A stretch of DNA of 64,000 nt, taken from contig JAXMCQ010000026.1 of assembly GCA_046349315.1 (NCBI GenBank), positions 15,791-79,790 of the forward strand. The letters run 5' to 3'. Shown one piece after another: positions 18,129 to 26,276 of this stretch (position 1 is its first letter; each line of letters starts with the position of its first letter). Position numbers and translations under genes: made by a program. A model generated the notes under the pieces. It was not told the origin of the DNA. It saw only the letters and a list, made by a program, of their open reading frames with translations, and made no database searches. Origin of the DNA: JAEUMG01 sp046349315 (GTDB lineage Bacteria > Pseudomonadota > Alphaproteobacteria > Rhizobiales > Aestuariivirgaceae).

Positions 18129-19408
18129 GCGTTCATCGAATCGTAGAAGTCGCTATTCGACTTGGTCTGGCGCAGCTTATCCAGCAAGAATTCGATCGCA
18201 TCGACCGTTCCCATCGGATTGAGAATCCGCCGGAGCACGTAGGTCTTCTTGAGAAGATCAGGTTTGACCAGCAACTCTTCCTTGCGCGTGCCGGAGCGCA
18301 GGATGTCGAGCGATGGGAAGACTCGCTTGTCCGCGACCTTGCGATCGAGGATGATTTCGGAATTGCCGGTGCCCTTGAATTCTTCGAAGATCACTTCGTC
18401 CATGCGGCTGCCGGTATCGATCAATGCCGTTGCAATGATCGTCAGCGAGCCGCCTTCTTCGATGTTGCGTGCCGCACCGAAAAACCGCTTCGGCCGCTGC
18501 AGCGCATTGGCATCGACACCACCGGTCAGCACCTTGCCGGATGAAGGAACGACCGTGTTATAGGCGCGGCCGAGGCGGGTGATCGAATCGAGCAAAATCA
18601 CCACGTCGCGGCCATGTTCGACCAAGCGCTTTGCCTTCTCGATCACCATTTCGGCGACCTGCACATGCCGTGACGCCGGCTCATCGAATGTCGAGCTGAT
18701 GACCTCGCCTTTGACCGAACGCTGCATGTCGGTGACTTCTTCCGGCCGTTCGTCGATCAGCAGCACGATCAAGTAGCATTCGGGGTGATTGCTGGTGATC
18801 GAATGGGCAATGTTCTGCAGAAGAACCGTCTTGCCAGTGCGCGGCGGTGCCACGATCAGTCCGCGCTGGCCCTTGCCGAGCGGCGCCACGATATCGATGA
18901 CACGCGCCGAGAGATCCTTTTTCGTCGGATCCTGGATTTCCATTTCGAACCGCTCGTCGGGATAGAGCGGCGTCAGATTGTCGAAATGAATCTTGTGCCG
19001 GGTCTTGTCGGGATCCTCGAAATTGATCGTGTTGACCTTCACCAAGGCGAAATACCGCTCGCCATCCTTGGGGCTGCGGATCTGCCCTTCGACAGTGTCG
19101 CCGGTCCTCAGATTGAACCGCCGAATCTGGCTCGGGCTCACATAGATATCGTCGGGGCCCGCGAGATAATTGGCATCCGGCGAACGCAGGAAGCCAAAAC
19201 CGTCGAGCAGCACCTCGACGACACCCTCGCCGATGATTTCGACCTCGCTTGCGGCCAGGCTCTTCAGGATTGCGAAGGTCAATTCCTGCCTCCGCATCGC
19301 GCTTGCATTCTCGACCTGCAATTCCTCGGCGATGCCGAGCAATTCCGTCGGAGTCTTGCTCTTGAGGTCGTGTAGTTTGATTTCTTTAAGTTCGGAAATA
19401 CTAGTCAT
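18125..19408 (-). CDS. rho: Transcription termination factor Rho
   Basis: Hexameric RNA helicase that ends transcription at unstructured, C-rich RNA. The 427 residues show the N-terminal helix bundle (MTSISELKEIKLHDLKSK region), the cold-shock-like RNA-binding domain with GFGFLRSPDANYLAGPDDIYVSP-type RNP strand, Walker A PPRTGKT, Q-loop and R-loop (GGVDANALQRPKRFFGAARN), and VILLDSITRLGRAYN. Its 190-base leader back to hemJ shows no clear ribosome-binding site just before the ATG. In many bacteria rho is autoregulated through such a leader; whether that occurs here cannot be read from sequence. Confidence 0.97.
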   Translation of the reverse strand: MTSISELKEIKLHDLKSKTPTELLGIAEELQVENASAMRRQELTFAILKSLAASEVEIIGEGVVEVLLDGFGFLRSPDANYLAGPDDIYVSPSQIRRFNLRTGDTVEGQIRSPKDGERYFALVKVNTINFEDPDKTRHKIHFDNLTPLYPDERFEMEIQDPTKKDLSARVIDIVAPLGKGQRGLIVAPPRTGKTVLLQNIAHSITSNHPECYLIVLLIDERPEEVTDMQRSVKGEVISSTFDEPASRHVQVAEMVIEKAKRLVEHGRDVVILLDSITRLGRAYNTVVPSSGKVLTGGVDANALQRPKRFFGAARNIEEGGSLTIIATALIDTGSRMDEVIFEEFKGTGNSEIILDRKVADKRVFPSLDILRSGTRKEELLVKPDLLKKTYVLRRILNPMGTVDAIEFLLDKLRQTKSNSDFYDSMNA

Positions 19409-19598
19409 GATAATCCAGAGAAATAAGGAGGAAGGTGCGGCCCGCTGGGATCAAATCCGTCGACATGAGCGAGGAGGAATCCGGCAGAAATCGGCCGCGC
19501 CGGAGGAGGGAGGGACGCACCGGACCCGGGACATTGCATCCTCGGCCATCCGGCGTTGACCGCCTTCTATCAAAATCCGCTCATCCTGCAAACAAATT
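19409..19598 (-). other. Leader region of rho
   Basis: 190 bases between the hemJ stop and the rho start, with no plausible reading frame of its own on either strand. No recognisable hairpin-plus-T terminator is seen, so rho could be transcribed from hemE-hemJ or from a promoter here. Confidence 0.4.
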
Positions 19599-20039
19599 TT
19601 ATATGAACGGTTTGACCACCGCCATGATGACGATCACGATCAGGAGAAGTGTCGGTATCTCGTTGATTATGCGGTAGTACCGGGCAGGCTTAACCCGCCG
19701 GTCGCGAGCGAAGGCCGTCTTGTGCTGCAGAAGCAGGATGTGGAAGGCGCTCAATCCCACCACGGCGACAACCTTGATCAGAAACCATGTCTGCAGCTCG
19801 CTGAACTGACCGGTAATATGGGCAAGACCAAGGCCCAATACCCAGGTCAGTATGGCCGCCGGCGCCATGATTGCGCTCGCCAGCCGCCGCTCCATCACCT
19901 TGAAAGTTTCGGAAACAGCCGAACCAGGCGCTGCGTCCGCGTGATAGACAAAAAGCCGCGGGAGATAGAAAAGACCCGCCATCCAAGCGACCATGGCGAT
20001 GATGTGAAAGGCCTTGAACCACAGATAGAGATTGATCAT
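19599..20039 (-). CDS. hemJ: Protoporphyrinogen IX oxidase HemJ
   Basis: Membrane enzyme of haem biosynthesis that oxidizes protoporphyrinogen IX, used by bacteria lacking HemG and HemY. The 146-residue protein has four hydrophobic segments, the N-terminal WFKAFHIIAMVAWMAGLFYLP signature with a haem-ligand-type His, LPRLFVYH, and a C-terminal PARYYRIINEIPT loop. Its start overlaps the hemE stop by 4 bases, so the two haem genes are translationally coupled. The hemE-hemJ-rho order supports the call. It is the only protoporphyrinogen oxidase in the window. Confidence 0.94.
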   Translation of the reverse strand: MINLYLWFKAFHIIAMVAWMAGLFYLPRLFVYHADAAPGSAVSETFKVMERRLASAIMAPAAILTWVLGLGLAHITGQFSELQTWFLIKVVAVVGLSAFHILLLQHKTAFARDRRVKPARYYRIINEIPTLLLIVIVIMAVVKPFI

Positions 20040-21079
20040 GGCCGCCGCGTATCAAAACGACGCACCGCCGCAATGGTCTGCGCCACATGCTCAGGCGGGG
20101 TTCCAGGCTTGATACCATGCCCAAGATTGAAGATATGCCGCTCGACCGGCACACCGCTTAACAGATTTTCGACCCCCGCCGAGAGTTGCTCGCCGCCAGC
20201 AAGCAACATCACCGGGTCGAGATTACCCTGGACGGCACATCGCGGTGGTACATCCTTCAGAACGGCAGAGAGTTCCATCGACTGCTCGATCCCCACAGCC
20301 TGAGTACCTGCCGCCGCAGCAACGGCTCCATGCTTCGATCCGGCACCGCGCGCAAAGACAATGATCGGTATCGAAGGATGACGCCTGTGCATCTCGCTCG
20401 CCATGGTTCTGATGGGCGCAATGACCCACTCCTGAAAGGCATCGCCCGTCAAGTCGCCAGCCCAGGAATCGAAGATCTGGATGGCTTCGGCTCCCGCCTC
20501 GATCTGCAAACTCAGATAATCGCATGAAGCCTCAACCAAGCACTCGATGAGCCCCCCAAACCAGCCCGGCCGGCGATGGGCTGCGAGCCGCGCTTTCAGA
20601 CGCTCCTCCGACGTGCCCCCCTCGATCATATAACTTGCAACCGTCCACGGCGCGCCGCAAAAGCCGATCAGGGCGACATGATCGGGCAGACCACGCCGCG
20701 TCAATGAAACCGTCTCCGCAACAGCATGGACTTCCCTGGCCTGGCTGATGGGTCTGAGCCGCCCGACGGCGGCTTCATCATCGACCACATCGAGAACCGG
20801 GCCTTCACCCTCGGCGAACCGCAAGCCCACACCCATCGCGTGTGGTACGACCAGGATGTCCGCAAACAGGATTGCCGCATCGAGGTCATACCGGCTGAGC
20901 GGTTGCAAGGTCACTTCACTCGCCAGCTTCGGGGAATAGCAAAGATCCAGGAACGACCCAGCTTCACTGCGCAACTTCCGGTATTCGGGGAGGTAGCGCC
21001 CGGCCTGGCGCATGAACCAGATCGGACGCCGTTCCGGCATCGTGTTCTGAAGCACATCGAGGAGTGCCTTGCGGACCAC
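20036..21079 (-). CDS. hemE: Uroporphyrinogen decarboxylase
   Basis: Haem-pathway enzyme that removes four carboxyls from uroporphyrinogen III to give coproporphyrinogen III. The 347 residues carry the family signature RPIWFMRQAGRYLPEYR near the N-terminus, FADILVVPHAMG with the catalytic Asp, and GFCGAPWTVASYMIEGG. It starts the leftward hemE-hemJ-rho run. Its start borders the inferred chromosomal origin, the same position hemE has in Caulobacter. Confidence 0.97.
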   Translation of the reverse strand: MVRKALLDVLQNTMPERRPIWFMRQAGRYLPEYRKLRSEAGSFLDLCYSPKLASEVTLQPLSRYDLDAAILFADILVVPHAMGVGLRFAEGEGPVLDVVDDEAAVGRLRPISQAREVHAVAETVSLTRRGLPDHVALIGFCGAPWTVASYMIEGGTSEERLKARLAAHRRPGWFGGLIECLVEASCDYLSLQIEAGAEAIQIFDSWAGDLTGDAFQEWVIAPIRTMASEMHRRHPSIPIIVFARGAGSKHGAVAAAAGTQAVGIEQSMELSAVLKDVPPRCAVQGNLDPVMLLAGGEQLSAGVENLLSGVPVERHIFNLGHGIKPGTPPEHVAQTIAAVRRFDTRRP

Positions 21080-21459
21080 GTCCTACTCCAAAGCAAAGAG
21101 GATTCTTGAGTTGAATAAGTTGTTTGGCTGTTGGAATCGACGATCCTCGCCAGACGGCCTGTCTATCCACAGCCGGATCTTTATCGACGCTTCCCAAGCC
21201 TCGTTCAACTGCAAAGCGTGATCGCAATTCACAAAGACTCAGAAGAGCTTAGCAGGCATAGCCGAGCCGTGATACGCAACCTATCAACAGCTTGTGAGCA
21301 TGAAGGCGGTTATACCGGAATCCCCGAAGCCCTCTTCGCCTTCAAATGACTGTGGACGGCAAAGGTATGACCGGTATAACTCGCCTTCAAAACCTTCGCT
21401 GACCCCGTTTATCCAGGTTTGATCCACACAACTTATCAACATTTGTGTATTTCCCGCCC
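21080..21459. other. Putative chromosomal replication origin (oriC)
   Basis: A 380-base gap without genes between divergent hemE and the PEP-synthase regulator, the same setting as the Caulobacter origin. DnaA-box-like 9-mers: CTATCCACA 21163, CTATCAACA 21281, TTATCCAGG 21409, TGATCCACA 21420 and TTATCAACA 21433; three differ from TTATCCACA by one base. An exact IHF consensus (WATCAANNNNTTR) lies at 21282-21294. Four GANTC sites (21101, 21134, 21236, 21318) could be CcrM targets. A 10-base inverted repeat (21309-21318 with 21371-21380) frames the centre. I find no TTAA, so no canonical CtrA site. Confidence 0.75.
21282..21294 (+). promoter_or_regulatory. IHF-like site in oriC
   Basis: TATCAACAGCTTG fits the IHF consensus WATCAANNNNTTR at every fixed base and overlaps a DnaA-box-like 9-mer at 21281-21289. 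IHF bends origin DNA in Caulobacter and E. coli. Confidence 0.5.
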
Positions 21460-22287
21460 GTGTCCCGTTTCTTCCATATGCATCTGGTTTCAGACGCGAC
21501 AGGCGAAACCCTGAACACGGTCGCTCGCGCCGCCATGGCGCATTATGCCGATCACCAGCCGGTTGAGCACATCTATGCCTTGGTCCGCACCTCGAGGCAG
21601 ATGTCACGTGTGCTGGCTGAAATCGAACGCCAGCCCGGGATCGTCCTGTTCACGATTATTGACGTGGATCTGCGCCGCCAGCTCGAACAACGCTGTAGCG
21701 AATTGACGGTTCCATGCCTGTCGATCCTCGATCCAATCATCGGCACCCTCGCCGTTTATCTCAATGCACAGTCGCGCCCGCAGATCGGCGGACAGCATGT
21801 CCTCAATGCCGAATATTTCAAGCGCATCGATGCCCTCAATTACACAATGGCGCATGATGACGGACAGCATCTCGACACGATCTCCGAGGCCGACGTGATC
21901 CTGACCGGCATTAGCCGGACATCGAAGACGCCAACCAGCATCTATCTGGCCAATCGCGGTATCAAGGCCGCCAATGTACCGATCGTGCCTGGTGTGAACA
22001 CGCCAGTCGAGCTTGAGGACGTGAATAGGCCGCTTGTCATCGGACTGGTTGCGAGTGCCGATCGCATTGCGCAGATTCGCCGCCACCGGCTCTTGAGCCT
22101 CAACGAAGCGCCGGAAACGCCTTATGTCGACCCGGAAGCCATCGCCAGGGAACTGGTCATTGTGCGCAAGCTATGCGCGCGCCACAACTGGCCGGTGATC
22201 GATGTCACGCGTCGTTCGATCGAGGAGACGGCTGCCGCAATCATCAACCTCCTTCATGAGCGCGCCGAGGCTGCGGCCGAGCAATGA
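21460..22287 (+). CDS. PEP synthase / pyruvate phosphate dikinase regulatory protein (DUF299)
   Basis: Bifunctional serine/threonine kinase and pyrophosphorylase that switches PEP synthase or pyruvate phosphate dikinase off with ADP and on with phosphate. The protein shows FHMHLVSDATGETLNTVA at the start, the ADP-binding P-loop-like GISRTSKTPTSIYLANRG near the middle, and the C-terminal YVDPEAIARELVIVRKL and DVTRRSIEETAAAI. I favour the GTG at 21460, giving 275 residues; GTG 21445 and ATG 21478 are alternatives. It begins a tightly coupled run with maf, aroE and coaE, each pair overlapping by 4 bases. Which target enzyme is controlled cannot be told from sequence. Confidence 0.93.
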   Translation: MSRFFHMHLVSDATGETLNTVARAAMAHYADHQPVEHIYALVRTSRQMSRVLAEIERQPGIVLFTIIDVDLRRQLEQRCSELTVPCLSILDPIIGTLAVYLNAQSRPQIGGQHVLNAEYFKRIDALNYTMAHDDGQHLDTISEADVILTGISRTSKTPTSIYLANRGIKAANVPIVPGVNTPVELEDVNRPLVIGLVASADRIAQIRRHRLLSLNEAPETPYVDPEAIARELVIVRKLCARHNWPVIDVTRRSIEETAAAIINLLHERAEAAAEQ

Positions 22288-22880
22288 GGCAACAATCGCT
22301 TATCCTGGCTTCCGGCAGTGCCATCCGCGCGCAATTGTTGGCCCGCGCCGGATTGAGCTTTTCCATTCTGCGCCCTGCCGTGGACGAGGCGACCCTCAAG
22401 CTCCAATTCTGCCAGGCCTCCCCGGGCGACCTCGCGGCAAGCCTTGCCGAAGCCAAGGCAGGAGATATCTCTCGCCGCAATCCCGACGCGCTGGTGATCG
22501 GTGCCGATCAGGTCTTGAATTTCGAGGGCAAGGCGCATGACAAGCCGGCATCGCTCGCTGAGGCTCGCGACCAGCTTTTACGCTTCCGCGGCAAGACGCA
22601 TGCGCTCGAGACGGCGGTCTGCTGCTGCCGGTCTGGCAAGGTCTCATGGTCTCACGCCGAGCATGCCCGCCTCACCATGCGCGATTTCAGCGACGGCTTT
22701 CTCGACACATATCTTGAAAGCCTCGGTGAAGACGCGCTGACCTCGGTCGGCGGCTACAAGCTTGAGGAGCGCGGCATCCAGCTCTTTTCGAAGATCGAAG
22801 GCGATTATTTCGGCATTTTGGGTCTGCCATTGCTGCCGCTTCTCAGCTTTCTCCGCAGTGAAGGTTTGATCGCATCATGA
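22284..22880 (+). CDS. maf: Maf-family nucleotide pyrophosphatase
   Basis: Predicted house-cleaning enzyme that hydrolyses non-canonical nucleoside triphosphates to monophosphates. The 198 residues start LILASGSAIRAQLLARAGL; most Maf proteins have LASxSPRR here, so the SPRR part is changed to SAIR, which may alter nucleotide choice. The GADQVL, LRGKTH-like RFRGKTHALETAV and VGGYKLEERG segments are intact. Overlaps of 4 bases on both sides show it is cotranslated with the PEP-synthase regulator and aroE, the usual order in this bacterial group. Confidence 0.9.
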   Translation: MRQQSLILASGSAIRAQLLARAGLSFSILRPAVDEATLKLQFCQASPGDLAASLAEAKAGDISRRNPDALVIGADQVLNFEGKAHDKPASLAEARDQLLRFRGKTHALETAVCCCRSGKVSWSHAEHARLTMRDFSDGFLDTYLESLGEDALTSVGGYKLEERGIQLFSKIEGDYFGILGLPLLPLLSFLRSEGLIAS

Positions 22881-23725
22881 ATCTGAAGCGCGCCTGTGTC
22901 ATCGGCTGGCCGGTCAGCCATTCGCGCTCGCCTTTGATCCATGGCTATTGGCTCGGCAGATACGGCATTCTCGGCAGCTACGATCGCCATGCCGTTCCGC
23001 CCGGCGAGGTCAAGGAGTTCCTCGATAGCCTGAGCGAGGAAGGCTATCTCGGCTGCAACGTGACCTTGCCACACAAGGAGACGGTCTTCGATCTTGTCAA
23101 TATTGCCGACGACCCGACGCGGCGCTTAGGGGTCGTCAACACCGTCTTCTCGCGCAATGGCGAATTGTGGGGAACATCGACCGATGGCGAAGGCTTCCTG
23201 GCAAGCGTCGAAGCAGCCATCGAGGGTTGGCAAGTATCGGGTCGAAACATCATGATTCTAGGCGCCGGCGGTGCAGCACGCGCGATCGCCGGCACCCTGG
23301 TGGCGCGGGGCGCTGCACAAGTGCAAGTCGCCAATCGTACGCTCGAGCGCGCCGAGACCTTGCGCCATGATTTCGGCAAGCGGATTGCACCTCTTGCGTG
23401 GAGTGCGGCGGGTTCGGCAATCGCTGAAGTCGATCTTCTCGTCAACACGACCTCGCTCGGCATGACCGGCCAGCCGCCATTGCAGATCGACCTTGCGCGG
23501 CTGCCGGGTGCGGCGGTCGTTGCGGACATCGTCTATGTTCCGCTTGAAACGGCGTTCCTGCGTTCAGCGCGCGAGCGTGGCAATCGCACTGTTGGCGGCC
23601 TCGGCATGTTGCTGCACCAGGCGGTGCGCGGCTTCGAATTGTGGTTCGGGCTTAAGCCCGAGGTGACGCAGGATCTTTATGATTTCGTCGCCGCGAGCAT
23701 CGAGAAAGGCTATCGCACGCCATGA
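22877..23725 (+). CDS. aroE: Shikimate dehydrogenase
   Basis: Reduces 3-dehydroshikimate to shikimate with NADPH, step four of the aromatic amino acid pathway. The 282-residue enzyme has the shikimate-binding VSHSRSPLIHG at residue 15, the catalytic Lys in NVTLPHKE, the dinucleotide site LGAGGAARAIAG, the NRT motif (VANRTLERAE) that selects NADP, and the C-terminal GLGMLLHQAVRGFELW. Length and motifs are normal. It overlaps maf and coaE by 4 bases each. Confidence 0.96.
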   Translation: MNLKRACVIGWPVSHSRSPLIHGYWLGRYGILGSYDRHAVPPGEVKEFLDSLSEEGYLGCNVTLPHKETVFDLVNIADDPTRRLGVVNTVFSRNGELWGTSTDGEGFLASVEAAIEGWQVSGRNIMILGAGGAARAIAGTLVARGAAQVQVANRTLERAETLRHDFGKRIAPLAWSAAGSAIAEVDLLVNTTSLGMTGQPPLQIDLARLPGAAVVADIVYVPLETAFLRSARERGNRTVGGLGMLLHQAVRGFELWFGLKPEVTQDLYDFVAASIEKGYRTP

Positions 23726-24315
23726 AGGTGATCGGTCTCACCGGCTCGATCGCCATGGGAAAAAGCGAGACCGCGCGCCTGTTTGCCGAACTGGGCGTGC
23801 CGGTTTTCGATTCCGATGCCGCCGTTCATGTCCTCTATGCGAAAGACGGTGATGCAGTTGCGCCGCTGCGCAAGGCCTTTCCGCAAGCCGTCATCGACGG
23901 TGCCGTCGACCGCAAACGCCTGTCGGAAATCCTCACCCGCGAACCGCAGCGTCTGGGCGAACTCGAGGCGGTCGTTCATCCGCTCGTTCGCCGCGCTCAA
24001 GAGCAATTTCTCGCCGAACACCGCGCCAAGGGCACAGCCTTTGTCCTCCTCGACATTCCCCTGCTCTTCGAGACGCAGCGCGAGAAGGATGTCGATATTA
24101 TTGTCGTCGTTTCCGCTCCAGCCGATGTCCAGCGGGAACGCGCCTTGGCCCGTCCCGGCATGACGGTGGAAAAGCTCGAAACTATCCTCGCCCGCCAGAT
24201 GCCGGATGCCGAAAAGCGCCGGCGCGCCGATTTCATTGTGGATGGTGCGAGGGGTCTCGATCATGCACGCGCGCAAGTAAGGCATATTCTGGATACACTG
24301 GCAGCCGGATCCTGA
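23722..24315 (+). CDS. coaE: Dephospho-CoA kinase
   Basis: Last step of coenzyme A synthesis: ATP-dependent phosphorylation of the ribose of dephospho-CoA. The 197 residues start IGLTGSIAMGKSETARLFAE, with the P-loop GSIAMGKS, followed by VFDSDAAVH, FVLLDIPLLFET and ARQMPDAEKRRRADFIVDG. It overlaps aroE by 4 bases, and dnaQ begins 2 bases after the stop. Together with coaA at 36.5 kb this gives the first and last enzymes of CoA synthesis in one window, but in separate operons. Confidence 0.96.
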   Translation: MKVIGLTGSIAMGKSETARLFAELGVPVFDSDAAVHVLYAKDGDAVAPLRKAFPQAVIDGAVDRKRLSEILTREPQRLGELEAVVHPLVRRAQEQFLAEHRAKGTAFVLLDIPLLFETQREKDVDIIVVVSAPADVQRERALARPGMTVEKLETILARQMPDAEKRRRADFIVDGARGLDHARAQVRHILDTLAAGS

Positions 24316-24317
24316 TC

Positions 24318-25010
24318 ATGCGCGAAATCATCCTCGATACCGAAACCACCGGCCTCGATCCGGCCCAGGGCCATCGCATTGTCGAGATCGGCGCGATCGA
24401 ACTCGTCAATCACATCCCGAGCGGCAAGCGCTATCACGTCTATATCGATCCCGGCCGCGACATGCCGGCCGAAGCCGAGGCCGTGCATGGCCTGAGTACC
24501 GCTTTTCTCAAGGGCAAACCGCTTTTCTCAGCGATTGTCGACGAATTCCTCGACTTCATCGCCGATGCGCCGCTCGTCATGCACAATGCCAATTTCGACC
24601 TGGGCTTTCTCAATTGGGAGTTGACCGCGGTCAAACGGGCGCAATTGCCGCCCGAGCGCATCGTCGACACTTTGATGCTCGCCCGCAAGCGCCATCCCAT
24701 GGGTCCCAACAGTCTCGACGCCTTGTGCAAGCGCTATGGCATCGACAATTCACGCCGCGACAAGCACGGCGCGTTGCTCGATGCCGAACTCCTGGCCGAG
24801 GTCTATCTCGAATTGACCGGCGGCCGCCAATCTGCGTTGACTTTGGCGACGGCTGCTGCAATCGAACGCCGCGCCGTAATCAGGCAGCGCGTGACATTGG
24901 TGAGGCCAAACCCGCTGCCGCCGCGTATTAGCGGCGCGGAGTACGAAGCCCATGCCAAGCTCATCGCCGAGATCGGCGACAAAGCCATTTGGCTGCGCTG
25001 GACGAACTAG
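24318..25010 (+). CDS. dnaQ: DNA polymerase III epsilon subunit (proofreading exonuclease)
   Basis: 3'-5' exonuclease that proofreads DNA synthesis within the replicase. The 230 residues carry all DEDDh motifs: ILDTETTGLDP (Asp and Glu), HNANFDLGFL (Asp), and HGALLDAELLA (His and Asp). The C-terminal third is the part that binds the polymerase subunit in homologues. It closes the coupled PEP-regulator-maf-aroE-coaE-dnaQ run and converges on secB with a 3-base gap, so no room remains for an intergenic terminator. Confidence 0.96.
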   Translation: MREIILDTETTGLDPAQGHRIVEIGAIELVNHIPSGKRYHVYIDPGRDMPAEAEAVHGLSTAFLKGKPLFSAIVDEFLDFIADAPLVMHNANFDLGFLNWELTAVKRAQLPPERIVDTLMLARKRHPMGPNSLDALCKRYGIDNSRRDKHGALLDAELLAEVYLELTGGRQSALTLATAAAIERRAVIRQRVTLVRPNPLPPRISGAEYEAHAKLIAEIGDKAIWLRWTN

Positions 25011-25013
25011 AGA

Positions 25014-25568
25014 TCAGGCGGTCGCGGCCGACTGCTGCGCCATGCGCTTCTGATACATGCCGGCGAAATCGATGGGATCGAGCATCAGGGGCGGGAAACC
25101 ACCCTGCCGCGTTGCTTCCGCCAGGATCTGCCGCGCAAACGGAAACAGCATGCGCGGGCATTCGACGAGAACCGCTGGGTGCAGCATGTTGGCCGGGAAA
25201 TTCTCAAGCCGGAACAGCCCGGCATATTTCATCTCGGCGGCAAAGATAATTTTGCCTTGCGCCTGCGCTTTGGCCTCGAGCTGCAATTCGACTTCGAAAT
25301 CGGTCGGCGCAAGATTGCGTGCGTTGACATTGACGCCGATGCTGATCTCGGGTGCTGCTGCCTGGGCTCCGAGCGATTGCGGTGCGGCCGGGTTTTCGAA
25401 ACTCAGATCCTTCAAATACTGCGCGAGGATGCGCATCGAGGGCTGCACGCCCGGCTGGCCGCCAGGCGCTGCCTCTGCGCTTGCCAGTTCCGGCGCCATC
25501 GCCTGCGTAACATCCATTTCTTCGCCTTCCGGCTCGTTGGTCGAACCGCCATTTGCTGATTTTGCCAC
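25014..25568 (-). CDS. secB: Protein-export chaperone SecB
   Basis: Tetrameric chaperone that keeps preproteins unfolded and passes them to SecA. The core from about residue 45 (MRILAQYLKDLSFENPAAPQS) through NLAPTDFEVELQLEA, FRLENFPANMLHPAVLVECPRMLFPFAR to GFPPLMLDPIDFAGMYQKR is canonical. The 184 residues include an acidic, Gly/Pro-rich N-terminal extension of about 25 residues compared with the rhizobial proteins I know; a shorter start at an internal ATG (about residue 18) is possible. It is read after fxsA across a 114-base gap. Confidence 0.94.
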   Translation of the reverse strand: MAKSANGGSTNEPEGEEMDVTQAMAPELASAEAAPGGQPGVQPSMRILAQYLKDLSFENPAAPQSLGAQAAAPEISIGVNVNARNLAPTDFEVELQLEAKAQAQGKIIFAAEMKYAGLFRLENFPANMLHPAVLVECPRMLFPFARQILAEATRQGGFPPLMLDPIDFAGMYQKRMAQQSAATA

Positions 25569-25682
25569 GCGCTTTGCCTTCTACTTCTGGAATTGTCTGA
25601 GGGCGGATGCCTCGCTCCCGCCTGCGCCCGCCCGGCTTGCGGCGGGATTACATGACTTGGCCGGCCGCCGCAAGGCGATTGG

Positions 25683-26153
25683 CTAGGCCTGCCAGGGTGA
25701 GTCCCTGTTTGGCTTGGGCTCGGAAGTGATGTCGATCACCTCGCCTTCGATGACCGGCGCAGGCGAGCGGCGCCGGCCGTCGGTCCAGATGTGGGTTTCA
25801 CTGACGACGACATGGCTGCGCAGGCGATTGACGACCAGGTGGCGTACGGGAGGCAGGAGCAGCGCGATCGCCGCAATATCGCTGAGGAACCCCGGCAGGA
25901 TCAAAAGCAGGCCCGCGACATAGATGAGCGCCCCGTCTGCCGCATTAACTTCACGCAATGATCCGCCATTGAGAGCGCCGCGCAGGCCGTTCAAGGTGCG
26001 TATTCCTTGCCGCCGGATGATCGCAGCACCTACAAACATGGCCGCAATGACCGCCAGAACGACCGTTAGCGCCCCGAACGCTTCGCCCGCCTTGATGAAA
26101 ACCCAAATTTCGGCGGCAATTCCGCCAATTAGGATCAATGGAAAGAAGCGCAA
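25683..26153 (-). CDS. fxsA: FxsA-family membrane protein
   Basis: Small cytoplasmic-membrane protein of 156 residues. It starts with two hydrophobic segments (FFPLILIGGIAAEIWVFI and ALTVVLAVIAAMFVGAAII), has the family loop RRQGIRTLNGLRGALNGGSL, a third pair of hydrophobic stretches (ALIYVAGLLLILPGFLSDIAAIALLL), then a polar tail ending GEVIDITSEP. In E. coli the protein counteracts phage F exclusion when overproduced; the normal role is unknown. It is divergent from the Tim44-like gene and lies upstream of secB, a conserved neighbour set. Confidence 0.9.
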   Translation of the reverse strand: MRFFPLILIGGIAAEIWVFIKAGEAFGALTVVLAVIAAMFVGAAIIRRQGIRTLNGLRGALNGGSLREVNAADGALIYVAGLLLILPGFLSDIAAIALLLPPVRHLVVNRLRSHVVVSETHIWTDGRRRSPAPVIEGEVIDITSEPKPNRDSPWQA

Positions 26154-26180
26154 AGTGACCGTTTCTCCTCAAAGCAAGGT

Positions 26181-26208
26181 TTGGACCTGGCTCGCTCGCT
26201 ACTATATA
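26181..26208 (+). promoter_or_regulatory. Predicted sigma-70-type promoter of the Tim44-like gene
   Basis: TTGGAC (26181-26186), a 16-base spacer and TATATA (26203-26208), close to the housekeeping consensus of alphaproteobacteria, about 70 bases before the start codon at 26277. It sits in the divergent gap next to fxsA. Confidence 0.55.
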
Positions 26209-26276
26209 AGGGTTCGAGGTGTCCGGTTTCAAATCCGGCGCCCGGCCGTCCCAGTCAAAGATCGCTAAGAGACGCA

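Noticed and set aside
26205..26260. tRNA-like fragment (GGTTTCAAATCC and flanking GC pairs) before the Tim44-like gene
   Set aside because: One T-arm-like segment is visible, but the T-loop has an extra base and no acceptor stem, D-arm or anticodon arm could be placed around it. I do not call a tRNA.
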